A DNA stretch of 64,000 bases from Paucibacter sp. TC2R-5 (GCF_025717605.1 NZ_JAJIRQ010000002.1:664645-728644); one strand, 5' to 3'. Counted from the first letter of the stretch, positions 16,881 to 25,492 are shown. Notes: generated by a model from the sequence alone, not told the origin. Numbers and translations: made by a program.

Positions 16881-17536
16881 TTGTTGCGCCCTAGAAGTTG
16901 ATGCAGGCCTAAACCGGCTGCCGCACCGAGGAGCTGTGCGATCACAAAACCCGCCGCGCTGGCCGGTGCAATGCCGGCGAAGGAGTCGCTGAACATGCGG
17001 CCAAACACGGCCGCCGGATTGGCAAACGAGGTCGAGGCGGTGAACCAATAGGCGGCACCAATATAGCCGGCCACCAAGCTGCTGGCGCGACCCGCCGGCG
17101 CCCGCAAAATCACCAACAAGAGCCCGGCCGTGGCCACAGCCTCGGCCAGCCACTGGCCTGCGCCGCCGCGCAGCTTCAGCGAGGTTTGCAGAAGCGGCAG
17201 CTCAAACATCGCGTTAGCAAGCCAGGCCCCCAGGACAGCCCCGAGCAATTGCGCGGCAATATAGGGCAAGACCCAGCGCGCCGCCAGCTCGCCGCGCGCG
17301 GCCATCACCAGGCTGACGGCTGGGTTGAAATGCGCGCCGCTGATGGGCCTGAAGACCTCGATCAAGACATACAGGCCCCAGACCGTGGCAAGCGTATTGG
17401 CCAGCAATGCGACGGCCACATTGCCGCCGCTGAGGCGCTCGGCCATGATGCCGGACCCGATCACGATGGCCAGCAGCAAAGCCGTGCCCAAGCCCTCCGC
17501 CAGCAGGCGCGGGCGCATCTGCAGGGCCTGACTCAT
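16877..17536 (-). CDS. aqpS: AqpS-type aquaglyceroporin (arsenite channel)
   Basis: 219 residues, six membrane helices and two pore loops. The first NPA box is in [10 protein letters not shown], the second in [26 protein letters not shown] at the start is typical of the AqpS/AqpZ-like group. In arsenic operons that lack an arsB/acr3 pump, AqpS lets arsenite formed by ArsC flow out of the cell down its gradient. That arrangement holds here: no arsenite pump gene is present. Four-base overlaps join it to arsC upstream and arsH downstream, indicating translational coupling. Confidence 0.9.
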   Translation of the reverse strand: MSQALQMRPRLLAEGLGTALLLAIVIGSGIMAERLSGGNVAVALLANTLATVWGLYVLIEVFRPISGAHFNPAVSLVMAARGELAARWVLPYIAAQLLGAVLGAWLANAMFELPLLQTSLKLRGGAGQWLAEAVATAGLLLVILRAPAGRASSLVAGYIGAAYWFTASTSFANPAAVFGRMFSDSFAGIAPASAAGFVIAQLLGAAAGLGLHQLLGRNK

Positions 17537-18036
17537 GACTTGCCAATCTCCCCCAGCGCCTCTTGCAGATCGCTTTTGCTCATGGTCTCCAAAGGCAAGG
17601 CCAGCAGTTGCAGCATCCGGTAGCCAATCGCTTGACGTGTCAGCTCGAAAGCGCGGCGCTTGCCTTCCTCGCCGCCTTCGGCATTGCTAGGGTCGGGGTA
17701 GCCCCAGTGCACTTTGACTGGCTGACCCTGGCCACCAAAGAAGACCGGGCAAGTCTCTGCCGCCGCGCTGTCGCAGACGGTGATGACGATGGACAGTGGC
17801 GGTGCGCCCTCTGAGCTGAACTCATCCCAGCTCTTGCTGCGATAACCGGCCACATCGACGCCGGCGTTCGTCAGCGCCTCCAAGGCGAAGGGGTTGAGCC
17901 GGCCGCTTGGCGCGCTGCCGGCGCTGTGGGCGCGCACATCGCGGCCCAGTTTGGCGGCGAGATGGTTCAACATGCCCTCGGACAAAACGCTGCGCGCCGA
18001 GTTGTGGGTGCAAAGAATCAATACATGCGTGGTCAT
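17533..18036 (-). CDS. arsC: Arsenate reductase, low-molecular-weight phosphatase type
   Basis: 167 residues. The P-loop CTHNSARS (C9-S16) is the arsenate-binding site and HSAGSAPSGRLNP is the family's second signature. The redox relay cysteines are C88 and C96 in VCDSAAAETC, matching the Cys10-Cys82-Cys89 system of thioredoxin-linked ArsC. It reduces arsenate to arsenite, which can leave via the AqpS channel encoded next. The start lies 13 bases after arsR. The C-terminal 30 residues ([19 protein letters not shown]) extend beyond the catalytic domain. Confidence 0.92.
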   Translation of the reverse strand: MTTHVLILCTHNSARSVLSEGMLNHLAAKLGRDVRAHSAGSAPSGRLNPFALEALTNAGVDVAGYRSKSWDEFSSEGAPPLSIVITVCDSAAAETCPVFFGGQGQPVKVHWGYPDPSNAEGGEEGKRRAFELTRQAIGYRMLQLLALPLETMSKSDLQEALGEIGKS

Positions 18037-18049
18037 GGGGATTTGGCCT

Positions 18050-18376
18050 TCAGCAGGCCGAGCAGTTTGGGGTTGAAATCGTCAAGCAAGCTTCGCCCTG
18101 GCAGCAATTGGCCGTCAGATAGGCCAAGAGTTCGTTCATTTGCGTGAAGGCGGCGCGGTAGATCAGGTTGCGGCCCTCGCGCTCCTGGCTGACCAGGCCG
18201 GCGTTGAGCAGCTCCTTCAGATGGAAGGACAGCGTCGAGGCCGGCACGTCCAGTGTCTGCGCCAAGGCGCTCGGCGTCAGGCCCAGCGGCCCGGCGACGA
18301 CCAGGGTGCGGAACACTTGCAGGCGGGCGGCCTGCGCCAGCGCGGCCAGCGCCTTGACGATTGCTTGTTCTTCCAT
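18050..18376 (-). CDS. arsR: ArsR arsenite-responsive repressor
   Basis: 108 residues with a winged helix (LTPSALAQTLDVPASTLSFH, then LKELLNAGLVSQEREGRN). As(III) ligands lie in the C-terminal tail: C91, C92 and C97 in NCCQGEAC, with further C105 and C108. This matches the Acidithiobacillus-type ArsR, which binds arsenite with a C-terminal Cys-Cys...Cys site, rather than the E. coli R773 site in the DNA-binding helix. It heads the operon arsR-arsC-aqpS-arsH and should repress it until arsenite binds. Its ATG lies inside a perfect inverted repeat. Confidence 0.93.
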   Translation of the reverse strand: MEEQAIVKALAALAQAARLQVFRTLVVAGPLGLTPSALAQTLDVPASTLSFHLKELLNAGLVSQEREGRNLIYRAAFTQMNELLAYLTANCCQGEACLTISTPNCSAC

Positions 18377-18399
18377 AATTCCATTGTAGTGGAATTATG
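18374..18399 (-). promoter_or_regulatory. arsR operator with embedded promoter and start codon
   Basis: A perfect 10+10 base inverted repeat, CATAATTCCA and TGGAATTATG, separated by six bases. Read leftward, the last three bases are the arsR ATG. The centre contains TACAAT (18388-18383), a good -10 box, only six bases from the ATG. Transcription would start at or next to the start codon, giving a leaderless or nearly leaderless mRNA. A weak -35 candidate (AAGACA, 18409-18404) is 15 bases upstream. ArsR bound here would cover the promoter completely. Confidence 0.8.
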
Positions 18400-18425
18400 A
18401 ATTTGTCTTGCTATGCCTTGCGGCT

Positions 18426-19532
18426 TCAGCTCCGCACCGGCATCACATGAATACCGCTCGGGTCCAGCTCCAGCAGCAAGACCTGACCCACACGCCAGCC
18501 CGACTGCCTGAGTTGGCGCGTGCCGATGTCGAGGTGCACATGAGCCTTGGCCGAGCCTTGGACGGCCAACTTCAGCGTCGAGGTTTCGCCCAGGCTGCGC
18601 AGCTCAATCAGCTCGGCAGGGACCAGATTGACGACGGCGGCGGTCGGCGCGGCCGTGTGGCATTGGATGAATTCACCGCTGATGACCCAGCGCACCGGCG
18701 TGCCGTCTTCGATGCGTCCCTTGTCGATGATTTGCAGCTGTGGCGCCGCTTCATCTTCGCCCCATTGCAAAAGCGCCCCGCCGCTGGTCTTGCGAAAGAT
18801 GCCGCGATGGATGTCGCGCAGGCCCACCAGCGCCGCCACCCGCGCATTGCGCGGCCGCGCCAACAGTTGCTCGGGCGGGCCGTCTTGCAGCGCTTCGCCG
18901 GCTTCCAGAATACACAGGCGGTCCGCCAGCATGCGGGCTTCGCGCAGATCATGCGTGACCATGATGATGGGCAGCGTCAGGCGCTCGCGCAGCTTGACCA
19001 ACTCCTCCCACAAGGCATAGCGGGTCGGCTGATCGACAGCGGAAAACGCTTCGTCCAGCAAAAGCAATTGGGGCCTGCGCGCCAGCGCGCGCGCCAAGGC
19101 CACGCGCTGGCGCTGGCCGCCGGACAGCTGCTCGGGGCGGCGCGCCGCCAGGCCATCCAGCTGCATATCGGCCAGCAGTTTGAGTGCCTGCTCGCGCCGG
19201 GCGGTCTTGGAGCCGGCGCCGCTGTCGCCAGGAATGGCCAGGCTGACATTGTCCAAGGCGCTAAGATGCGGGAACAAGGCGTAATGCTGAAACACCATGC
19301 CGACGCCGCGCCGCTCGGCCGGCACGGCGATGCTGCGCTCGCTGTCGAACCACAGCTCATCGCCCAAGCTGATGCGGCCGCTGCTGACCGTCAACAGGCC
19401 GGCCAGCGCCCGCAGTACGCTGGTCTTGCCGCTTCCCGAAGGACCGACCAGCGCGAGCAACTCGCCATTCGCACAGCGCAGGTCCAGCGCCAATGGAATC
19501 GGCCCGGCTTGATGCAGACTCGCTTGCAGCAT
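18426..19532 (-). CDS. modC: Molybdate ABC transporter ATP-binding protein ModC
   Basis: 368 residues. Walker A GPSGSGKTS (30-38), signature LSGGQ (136-140), Walker B LLLLDEAFSAVD (157-168), and H-loop MVTHDLREAR. The last 120 residues form the TOBE/MOP molybdate-binding domain (VNLVPAELIELRSLGETSTL; KLAVQGSAKAHVHLDIG), which separates ModC from other ATPases and allows feedback by molybdate or tungstate. It supplies energy for uptake through ModB. It is last in modA-modB-modC, six bases after modB. Confidence 0.93.
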   Translation of the reverse strand: MLQASLHQAGPIPLALDLRCANGELLALVGPSGSGKTSVLRALAGLLTVSSGRISLGDELWFDSERSIAVPAERRGVGMVFQHYALFPHLSALDNVSLAIPGDSGAGSKTARREQALKLLADMQLDGLAARRPEQLSGGQRQRVALARALARRPQLLLLDEAFSAVDQPTRYALWEELVKLRERLTLPIIMVTHDLREARMLADRLCILEAGEALQDGPPEQLLARPRNARVAALVGLRDIHRGIFRKTSGGALLQWGEDEAAPQLQIIDKGRIEDGTPVRWVISGEFIQCHTAAPTAAVVNLVPAELIELRSLGETSTLKLAVQGSAKAHVHLDIGTRQLRQSGWRVGQVLLLELDPSGIHVMPVRS

Positions 19533-19538
19533 CGTGCT

Positions 19539-20207
19539 TCAGCCTCCCCGAGTTCGAAGGGGTCGGCTCAGCCAGCTGCTGATCAGCAGCGTCAGCATCG
19601 AAATTGCCAGCAGCGTGGCCGACATCGCGCCCGCCGCCTGCATGTCAAAGGACTGCACGCGGTCATAGATGGCGATCGAGATCGTCTGCGTCTCGCCGGC
19701 GATATTGCCGCCCACCATCAGCACCACGCCAAACTCGCCCAAGGTGTGCGCGGCCGTCATGATGAGGCCGCTCAGAATGCCGCGCCAGGCCAGCGGCAGC
19801 TCGATCAGCGTCAGCGTGCGCCAAGGCGACAGGCCGCAGCTGCGGGCGGCGTCGAAGAGTTCGCTCGGTATCGCCTCGAAGGCGCGCTGCATAGGCATCA
19901 CGGCGAACGGAATGTTGAAGATCAGGCTGGCCAGCAGCAGGCCCTCGAACGAGAAGGCCAGCGTGCGCCCGCTTAAAGCTTGATACCAAGCACCCAAGGC
20001 CGAGCCGCCGCCCATCCAGATCAGCAAATAGAAGCCCAGGACGGTCGGCGGCAGCACCAGTGGCAGCGCCAGCGCGGCCTCCAGCACGGGGCGCAGCGGA
20101 TGGCGGCTGCGCGCCAGCCAGCGGCCCGCGAAGACGCCCAGCGGCAACAAGATCAAGGCGGTGGCCAAGGCCAGCAAGGCCGACAGGCGCAAGGCGGTCC
20201 AGTCCAT
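19539..20207 (-). CDS. modB: Molybdate ABC transporter permease ModB
   Basis: 222 residues with about five membrane segments (LSALLALATALILLPLGVFA; LEAALALPLVLPPTVLGFYL). The EAA-type loop is FDAARSCGLSPWRTLTLIEL, followed by HTLGEFGVVLMVGGNIAGET, a ModB hallmark. It forms the membrane channel for molybdate. The stop codon of modA is immediately next to the ATG of modB, so the two are translated together. Confidence 0.93.
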   Translation of the reverse strand: MDWTALRLSALLALATALILLPLGVFAGRWLARSRHPLRPVLEAALALPLVLPPTVLGFYLLIWMGGGSALGAWYQALSGRTLAFSFEGLLLASLIFNIPFAVMPMQRAFEAIPSELFDAARSCGLSPWRTLTLIELPLAWRGILSGLIMTAAHTLGEFGVVLMVGGNIAGETQTISIAIYDRVQSFDMQAAGAMSATLLAISMLTLLISSWLSRPLRTRGG

Positions 20208-21008
20208 TCAGCGGCTACTCTCGCTGCTGATGGAGCTTGGGGGCGGCAGCTCGAAGCCATGGCGCTGCAAGATCGCCCGCCCGGCCGGTGCTTGCAAGTA
20301 GGTATAGAAGTCGCGCGCCACCGGGCCTGCTTTTTTGGTCAAGACCATGCGCTGGCGCAGCGGGCTGTGCATGGCCTCAGGGATCAAGACAAAGCTGCCA
20401 GCCTGGGAAAACTGAGGTGCCAGAGCCAAAGAATAGGCAAACAGGCCGCCCTCGGTCGAGCCTGAAACCGCGAACTGCGCTGCTTGTGAGACGTTTTCGC
20501 CCAGCACCAGCTGAGGGCTGATGGCGGCCCACAGGCCGGCGCTTTGCAAGGCTTGTTTGGCAGCGCGACCATAGGGCGCGTGTGCGGGGTTGGCGATGGC
20601 GAATTTGCGCACGCGCCCGTCGCTCAGGGCCAGGCGCAGATCGGCCAGCTCGGCGTCAGGCTTGAGCTTGGAGCCCTTGGGCGCGAACAAGACCAGGCGG
20701 CCGGTGCCATAAAGCACACCCCGGTCCGGGCTGAACCCTTGCTCGGCCAGTTTGAACACAAAGTCCTCATCGGCCGATAAGAACAGCTGGAAGGGCGCGC
20801 CCTGCAGGATCTGGGCGTAGAAATTGCCCGACGAGCCGTAGCTCAGCCGTAGGCTCTGGCCGCTTTGCTGCTTGAATGCTTCGGCCGCCTCGTCCAGCGC
20901 GAACTTGAGGTCGGAGGCGGCGGCGATATTCGGCGGCGCCGGCATTGTTTGCGCCCTTGCCCCGCCGAACAGGGCCAGCAGCACAGCGCCACACAGGGCT
21001 TTGACCAT
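20208..21008 (-). CDS. modA: Molybdate-binding periplasmic protein ModA
   Basis: 266 residues with a signal peptide (MVKALCGAVLLALFGGARA). The oxyanion-binding segments are AAASDLKFALDEAAEAF, RLSYGSSGNFYAQILQGAP and QLFLSADEDF. It captures molybdate (or tungstate) in the periplasm and hands it to ModBC, supporting molybdenum-cofactor enzymes. It is the first mod gene; a second, unrelated binding-protein gene sits 45 bases upstream on the same strand and may share its transcript. No ModE-type palindrome was recognised. Confidence 0.93.
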   Translation of the reverse strand: MVKALCGAVLLALFGGARAQTMPAPPNIAAASDLKFALDEAAEAFKQQSGQSLRLSYGSSGNFYAQILQGAPFQLFLSADEDFVFKLAEQGFSPDRGVLYGTGRLVLFAPKGSKLKPDAELADLRLALSDGRVRKFAIANPAHAPYGRAAKQALQSAGLWAAISPQLVLGENVSQAAQFAVSGSTEGGLFAYSLALAPQFSQAGSFVLIPEAMHSPLRQRMVLTKKAGPVARDFYTYLQAPAGRAILQRHGFELPPPSSISSESSR

Positions 21009-21053
21009 GGATGCGAAAGTGTAGGAAAAAGACAGGCGCCGATGGTAGCTTGC

Positions 21054-22172
21054 TCAAGGCGCCCCGGCCTGCTTGGCCAGCACCTCGCGCTGCCACAGCA
21101 TTGGCAGCTTTTTCACTTCCCAGGCCCAGACAAAGGGCTTGATGACGCGCGCGTTCTTGTATTGGGAGGCGTCCAAGAGCCGTTGCCGCAAGGCCTCGGG
21201 CAGTTGCAGATGCTCGATGCGTATCGGCCGGGCGAAACCCTGGGCCAGATTGAGCTGACCGGCATCGCTGAAGATGTACTCGCGCGCCAACTCGGCCGCG
21301 TTGGGATGCGCTGCGTGCCGGTTGAGCACGGTGGTGTAGCCGCTGGTGACCGAGCCGTCGGCCGGGATCAGCACCGCGTAATCTGTGGGTTTGGGCAGTT
21401 TGTCGCGCTGAGACAGGGCCAGAAAATCCCACATCAGAAACACATCAATCGCGGCTTGCTCGAGGCGGGCGGGGCCGGGATTCCTGAGCACCAAGCGGCC
21501 TTGTTGAGCCAGCTTGGCGAACTGTTGCAGGGCCGGCTGCAGATTGCTTTCGTCGCCGCCCAGGGCGATCGCTGCCGCCAGCACGCTGGCGCTGGACTGG
21601 GCTGACGAGCCGACCTCGCCGATGCCGACGCTGTAGCGGCCCTCGAACAGCTCTTGCCAGCTGTGCGGGACTTGCCCGCCGGTACGCCGGGTATTGACCA
21701 AGAAAGCGATCGTGCCGGTATAGGCCAGCGCCCAAAAGCCTTCCTCGTCCTTGGCCCAGGCGGGGATTTGGGCCCAAAGCGCTGGCTTGTGCGGCCGGCT
21801 GATGCCGCGCCCGCGAGCGATCGCCCCATACTCAAAGCCCACATCGCCGATGTCCAGGCTGGCCAGCGGGCCTTCGGCCGCCATGCGGCTGATGATGACC
21901 GCGCTGTTCATGTTCTCGTCCACATGCTTGATGCCGTAGAGTCGCCGCAGGTCGGCCCAGGTGCTGCGCCAGTTGGCCCAGGTGTCGGGCATGCCCGCAC
22001 TGTGTATGCGGCCTTCGGCACGGGCGGCTGCTGCCAAGGCCGCCATATCCTTGGCTGCGCCCGGCGCTATATCCGTCGCTAAGTCCGTCGCTTTAAGCGC
22101 CCCATCTGCAGCGCCGACGGCTTGGCAGCAAGCCAAACATACGGAGATCAACAGGCAGCGAAACGCAATCAT
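21054..22172 (-). CDS. Orphan ABC transporter substrate-binding protein (family 1, iron/polyamine type)
   Basis: 372 residues, signal peptide MIAFRCLLISVCLACCQAVG. The mature part shows the type-II binding-protein fold of ferric/spermidine/phosphonate binders: a region near residues 40-75 (AALAAAARAEGRIHSAGMPD), LDIGDVGFEYGAIARGRGIS, WALAYTGTIAFLVNTRR, PHSWQELFEGRYSVGIG and HPNAAELAREYIFS. No matching permease or ATPase is adjacent: the next genes are modABC. It may use a transporter elsewhere, or the shared operon could mean an accessory role with ModBC. The specificity is unknown. Confidence 0.82.
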   Translation of the reverse strand: MIAFRCLLISVCLACCQAVGAADGALKATDLATDIAPGAAKDMAALAAAARAEGRIHSAGMPDTWANWRSTWADLRRLYGIKHVDENMNSAVIISRMAAEGPLASLDIGDVGFEYGAIARGRGISRPHKPALWAQIPAWAKDEEGFWALAYTGTIAFLVNTRRTGGQVPHSWQELFEGRYSVGIGEVGSSAQSSASVLAAAIALGGDESNLQPALQQFAKLAQQGRLVLRNPGPARLEQAAIDVFLMWDFLALSQRDKLPKPTDYAVLIPADGSVTSGYTTVLNRHAAHPNAAELAREYIFSDAGQLNLAQGFARPIRIEHLQLPEALRQRLLDASQYKNARVIKPFVWAWEVKKLPMLWQREVLAKQAGAP

Positions 22173-22334
22173 GGTCGGCGGAGCTGGGTGCGAAAAAGAA
22201 GCTTGCAGCGTAGCAGCTCAGGCCGTTTTGACGCAGCGCATTTCCCCTAGCGGGTGAATAAGCTCGCGCCAGCGTCGATAATCGCCGTCTTGTCCCTTCC
22301 GACCGCGCGTTCCTGTCTCTTTGCGCTCCAGCCC

Positions 22335-23636
22335 ATGTCGAATCTGATTATTCACGGTGGTACGCCTTTGGCGGGCCGCATCATCCCGTCTGCCAACAAG
22401 AACGCCGTTCTGCCGATTCTGTGCGCCACCTTGCTGACGGCAGAGCCGGTGCGGCTGCGCGGCGTCACCGAGATCACCGACGTGAAGAAGATCCTTGAGG
22501 TCTTCCGCAGCCTGGGCAGCTCGGTCGAGATCGACTACGCGACCGGCGTGCTGGACGTGCATCACCGGGACACCCATTTCGATGCCGCCAAGGACAGGCT
22601 GCCCGAGGAAATGCGCTCCAGCATCATGTTGGTGCCGGGTCTGATGGCGCGTTTCGGCGCCGCCCGCATCGAGGACGACGTGACCGGCTGCACGCTGGGC
22701 GTGCGGGAGATTGACCCGCATGTGGAGGTGTTCCAGCGCTTCGGCGCGGCGGTCGAGCGCCACAGCGACGGGCTGGTGCTGAAGGTCGACGGTCAATTGC
22801 GGGCCAATGACCATTGGACCGATTACGCCTCGGTCACCACGACCGAGAACTTCGTGCTTTGCGCGGCGCTGGCGAATGGCCGCTCGACGCTGATGAACGC
22901 GGCTTCCGAGCCGCATGTGCAGGAGTTCTGTGCCTTTTTGCAGATGCTCGGTGCCAAGATTGAAGGCCAGGGCACCTCCAAGCTGACGATCCACGGCGTT
23001 GAGCGTCTGGGCGGCGGCGAGTTCACCTTTGCCGAAGACTTCCATGAGATCGTCACCTTCTTGGCGCTGGGCGCCATCACCGGCGGCCAGGTCGAGGTGC
23101 GCAACTCGGTGCCCGAGCAGTTTCCACTGATCGACCGGACTTTTGCCAAGTTTGGCGTGCAGATCGTGCATGAGAACGGCTGGTCGCGTTCGGTCACCGA
23201 TGGGCCGTTGAAGGTCAAGGAGCCGTTCACCCGCAACATCTTGCAAAAGGTCGAGGCGGCACCCTGGCCCTATCTGCCGGTTGACCTGCTGCCGATCTTT
23301 GTCGCGCTGGGTGTGCGCGCCGAGGGCAGCGTGATGTTCTGGAACAAGATCTATGACGGCGCGATGGGCTGGACCTCGGAGCTGAGCAAGTTCGGCGGCC
23401 ATGCCTTCCTGTCCGACCCGCACCGCATGGTCACCTTCGGCGGCAAGCCCCTGCATGCGGCCGAGGTCGAGAGCCCCTACATCATCCGCGTGGCGATCGC
23501 GCTGCTGATGGTGGCGGCCAGCATCCCTGGCCGTTCGGTGATCCGCAACGCCACGCCGATCCGCCGCGCGCATCCGCGCTTTGTCGAAAACATCTGCGGC
23601 TTGGGCGCTCGTATCGAGTGGGTCGAAGGCGACTGA
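22335..23636 (+). CDS. UDP-N-acetylglucosamine 1-carboxyvinyltransferase (MurA-type)
   Basis: 433 residues of the enolpyruvyl-transferase fold. K22 and N23 (SANKNAVLPIL) match the conserved Lys-Asn pair. The mobile loop cysteine is C119 in TGCTLGVREIDPH, the fosfomycin target in classic MurA. MurA transfers enolpyruvate from PEP to UDP-GlcNAc, the first committed step of peptidoglycan. Several normally fixed stretches differ from standard MurA: SANKNA for SGAKNA, and EEMRSSIMLVPGLMARFGAA in the loop region. It may therefore be a paralogue rather than the housekeeping copy. ATG 22335 (MSNLIIHGG) was chosen; longer frames have no family match. Its stop overlaps the next start as TGATG. Confidence 0.85.
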   Translation: MSNLIIHGGTPLAGRIIPSANKNAVLPILCATLLTAEPVRLRGVTEITDVKKILEVFRSLGSSVEIDYATGVLDVHHRDTHFDAAKDRLPEEMRSSIMLVPGLMARFGAARIEDDVTGCTLGVREIDPHVEVFQRFGAAVERHSDGLVLKVDGQLRANDHWTDYASVTTTENFVLCAALANGRSTLMNAASEPHVQEFCAFLQMLGAKIEGQGTSKLTIHGVERLGGGEFTFAEDFHEIVTFLALGAITGGQVEVRNSVPEQFPLIDRTFAKFGVQIVHENGWSRSVTDGPLKVKEPFTRNILQKVEAAPWPYLPVDLLPIFVALGVRAEGSVMFWNKIYDGAMGWTSELSKFGGHAFLSDPHRMVTFGGKPLHAAEVESPYIIRVAIALLMVAASIPGRSVIRNATPIRRAHPRFVENICGLGARIEWVEGD

Positions 23637-24562
23637 TGAAATTGGCTTCGTGGTGGCGAGCAGCGGCCTCGCTGGCCCTGGTGTTCGCGGGTACTCTGCC
23701 AGGTGTTGCAGCGCGAGCGCAGGCCGCGCCCGAGGTCTTGATCTGGCTGGTGCGCGATGTGCCGCCCTATTTCAGCTATACCGGCGGCAAAGCGCCGCGG
23801 CATCCCGAGGATCTGGCTAACGGCGAAATCGACGGCTTTTTGCGGCTGCTGATCAAGCAGATGCCGCAATACCGGCATGAGTTTCTTGACGCCGGTTTTC
23901 CGCGCTTCGAGGCCATGGTGCGTCAAGGCCAGGCGCTGTGCTCGCCGCTGCATGTGGTGACGCCGGACCGCTTGGACTGGCTCTACTTCACCCAGGTACA
24001 CCCGCCGCTGTTGACGCGCCAGGTACACCTGGTTGTGCGGCGCGAAGACTTGCCCAAGTTCGAGGCCTTCGGCGCTGTGCCGGCCTTGGCCGAGGTCTTG
24101 CAGCGCAGTGATCTGGTCGGCCTGCTGCCCCGGGATCGCTCTTATGGCGTCAAGATTGACCCCTTGTTGAAGGAACGCGGTGAGCTGGCGCCGAAAACTG
24201 TGGTGGCCGGCCGCAGCATGCATTTGCTGGCGATGTTGCGGGCCGGCCGTATGGACTACACCTTGGAATACCCGACCACGGTGGATGAATACCTGCGCAG
24301 CGCCGGCGCGGGGCCCGACTTGGTCAAGTTGCCGGTGGCCGAAAGCCGCAGCGCCAATTCGGCCACCTTTGCCTGCAGTCGCAACCCCCAAGGCCGCAAG
24401 ATGATCGAGGCGATTGACTTGGGCGTGCGCAAGCTGGCGCAAGACCCGCGCCGCGAGGACTGGATTCGTGGCTGGCGCGGCGAGCAAATGGATGCACAGG
24501 AGCGCGTGCGCCTGAAGCGTTATATGGATGAGCGTGCCCGTGGCGGGGCGCAGATCGAATGA
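23636..24562 (+). CDS. TIGR02285-like periplasmic binding protein (family 3 fold)
   Basis: 308 residues with a signal peptide ending VAARAQA. The mature protein starts EVLIWLVRDVPPYFSYTGG, as in the conserved hypothetical family TIGR02285, distant kin of amino-acid (family 3) binding proteins. Later segments LPKFEAFGAVPALAEVLQRS and MLRAGRMDYTLEYPTTVDEY fit the second lobe. No transporter genes are adjacent. It overlaps the MurA-type gene upstream by one base and the pseudouridine synthase downstream by four, so the three are translationally coupled. Function unknown. Confidence 0.78.
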   Translation: MKLASWWRAAASLALVFAGTLPGVAARAQAAPEVLIWLVRDVPPYFSYTGGKAPRHPEDLANGEIDGFLRLLIKQMPQYRHEFLDAGFPRFEAMVRQGQALCSPLHVVTPDRLDWLYFTQVHPPLLTRQVHLVVRREDLPKFEAFGAVPALAEVLQRSDLVGLLPRDRSYGVKIDPLLKERGELAPKTVVAGRSMHLLAMLRAGRMDYTLEYPTTVDEYLRSAGAGPDLVKLPVAESRSANSATFACSRNPQGRKMIEAIDLGVRKLAQDPRREDWIRGWRGEQMDAQERVRLKRYMDERARGGAQIE

Positions 24563-25485
24563 CCCGGGCGCGCAGCCTCGACCTGCCGCTGCGCGACGGT
24601 GTCGGCGTCAGTGCGGTGGCCTTGCCGCAGACCGGGCCTTGGAGCCTGATGCTGGATTTTCTGGATCAGCGCATGCCGGCGGTGACGCGTGCGGTGTGGG
24701 CGGCGCGGATGCAAAACGCCAGCGTGTTCGGCGAGCAGGGTCAGGTCTTGCCGCCCGAGGCGCCATTTCAAGGCGGCGGACGGGTCTTTTATTACCGCGA
24801 GCTGGCCGTTGAAGCCGCGATTCCCTTCACCGAGAGCATTGTTTTTCAAGACGACAGGCTCTTGGTGGCCGACAAGCCGCATTTCCTGCCGGTGACGCCG
24901 GGAGGGCGCTATGTGCGCGAGACCTTGCTGACCCGGCTCAAGCAGCGCACCGGCCTGCTGCATCTGAGCCCGGCCCACCGCATAGACCGCGAGACCGCCG
25001 GCCTGGTGATGTTCACGGTGCAGCCGCAAGATCGCGGTGCCTATCAAAACCTGTTCCGCGACCGTGAGGTCAGCAAGGTCTACGAGGCGATCGCGCCCTT
25101 TCGCGCCGATTTGCAGCTGCCCTTGATTCGCCGCAGCCGCATGCAAGAGAGCGCTGCGGCATTCATGCAGTCGATCGAGGTGGACGGCGAGGTCAATGCA
25201 GAGACCCGCATCGAGTTGCAGGAGCGTTTGGCCGGCGATGCCAATTTGGCGCGTTATGCCTTGCACCCCAGCACCGGCCAGCGCCATCAGCTGCGCGTGC
25301 ATATGAATGCGTTAGGCCTGCCGATCGTGGGCGACAGCATCTACCCGGAGCTATTGCCCCCGCAGGATGCGGCCGATTTCGGCCGGCCCTTGCAGCTGCT
25401 GGCCAAGGAGTTGCGCTTTGTGGACCCGCTGAGCGGTCAGCCGCGCCATTTCGAGAGCAAGCTGCGGCTGACCGGCGGGGTTTAG
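24559..25485 (+). CDS. RluA-family pseudouridine synthase
   Basis: 308 residues. The catalytic Asp is D143 in the RluA motif HRIDRETAGL. Preceding it are VFQDDRLLVADKPHFLPVTP, the usual first strands of the fold, and later HPSTGQRHQLRVHMNALGLP with GDSIYPE, the closing motifs. It isomerises uridine to pseudouridine in rRNA or tRNA; the exact site cannot be assigned. The N-terminal 85 residues are not an S4 domain. It converges on ribH, with seven bases between the two stop codons. Confidence 0.87.
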   Translation: MTRARSLDLPLRDGVGVSAVALPQTGPWSLMLDFLDQRMPAVTRAVWAARMQNASVFGEQGQVLPPEAPFQGGGRVFYYRELAVEAAIPFTESIVFQDDRLLVADKPHFLPVTPGGRYVRETLLTRLKQRTGLLHLSPAHRIDRETAGLVMFTVQPQDRGAYQNLFRDREVSKVYEAIAPFRADLQLPLIRRSRMQESAAAFMQSIEVDGEVNAETRIELQERLAGDANLARYALHPSTGQRHQLRVHMNALGLPIVGDSIYPELLPPQDAADFGRPLQLLAKELRFVDPLSGQPRHFESKLRLTGGV

Positions 25486-25492
25486 TCGGCGA

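Noticed and set aside
18408..19976. 522-codon rightward frame over modC/modB
   Set aside because: Gln/Arg/Ala-rich antisense shadow of two clear ABC genes; no family features.
22228..22260. TTGACG as a -35 box for the MurA-type gene
   Set aside because: No acceptable -10 box at 16-18 bases.
22218..23573. 451-codon leftward frame over the MurA-type gene
   Set aside because: Shadow of an enzyme with conserved Lys, Asn and Cys residues.
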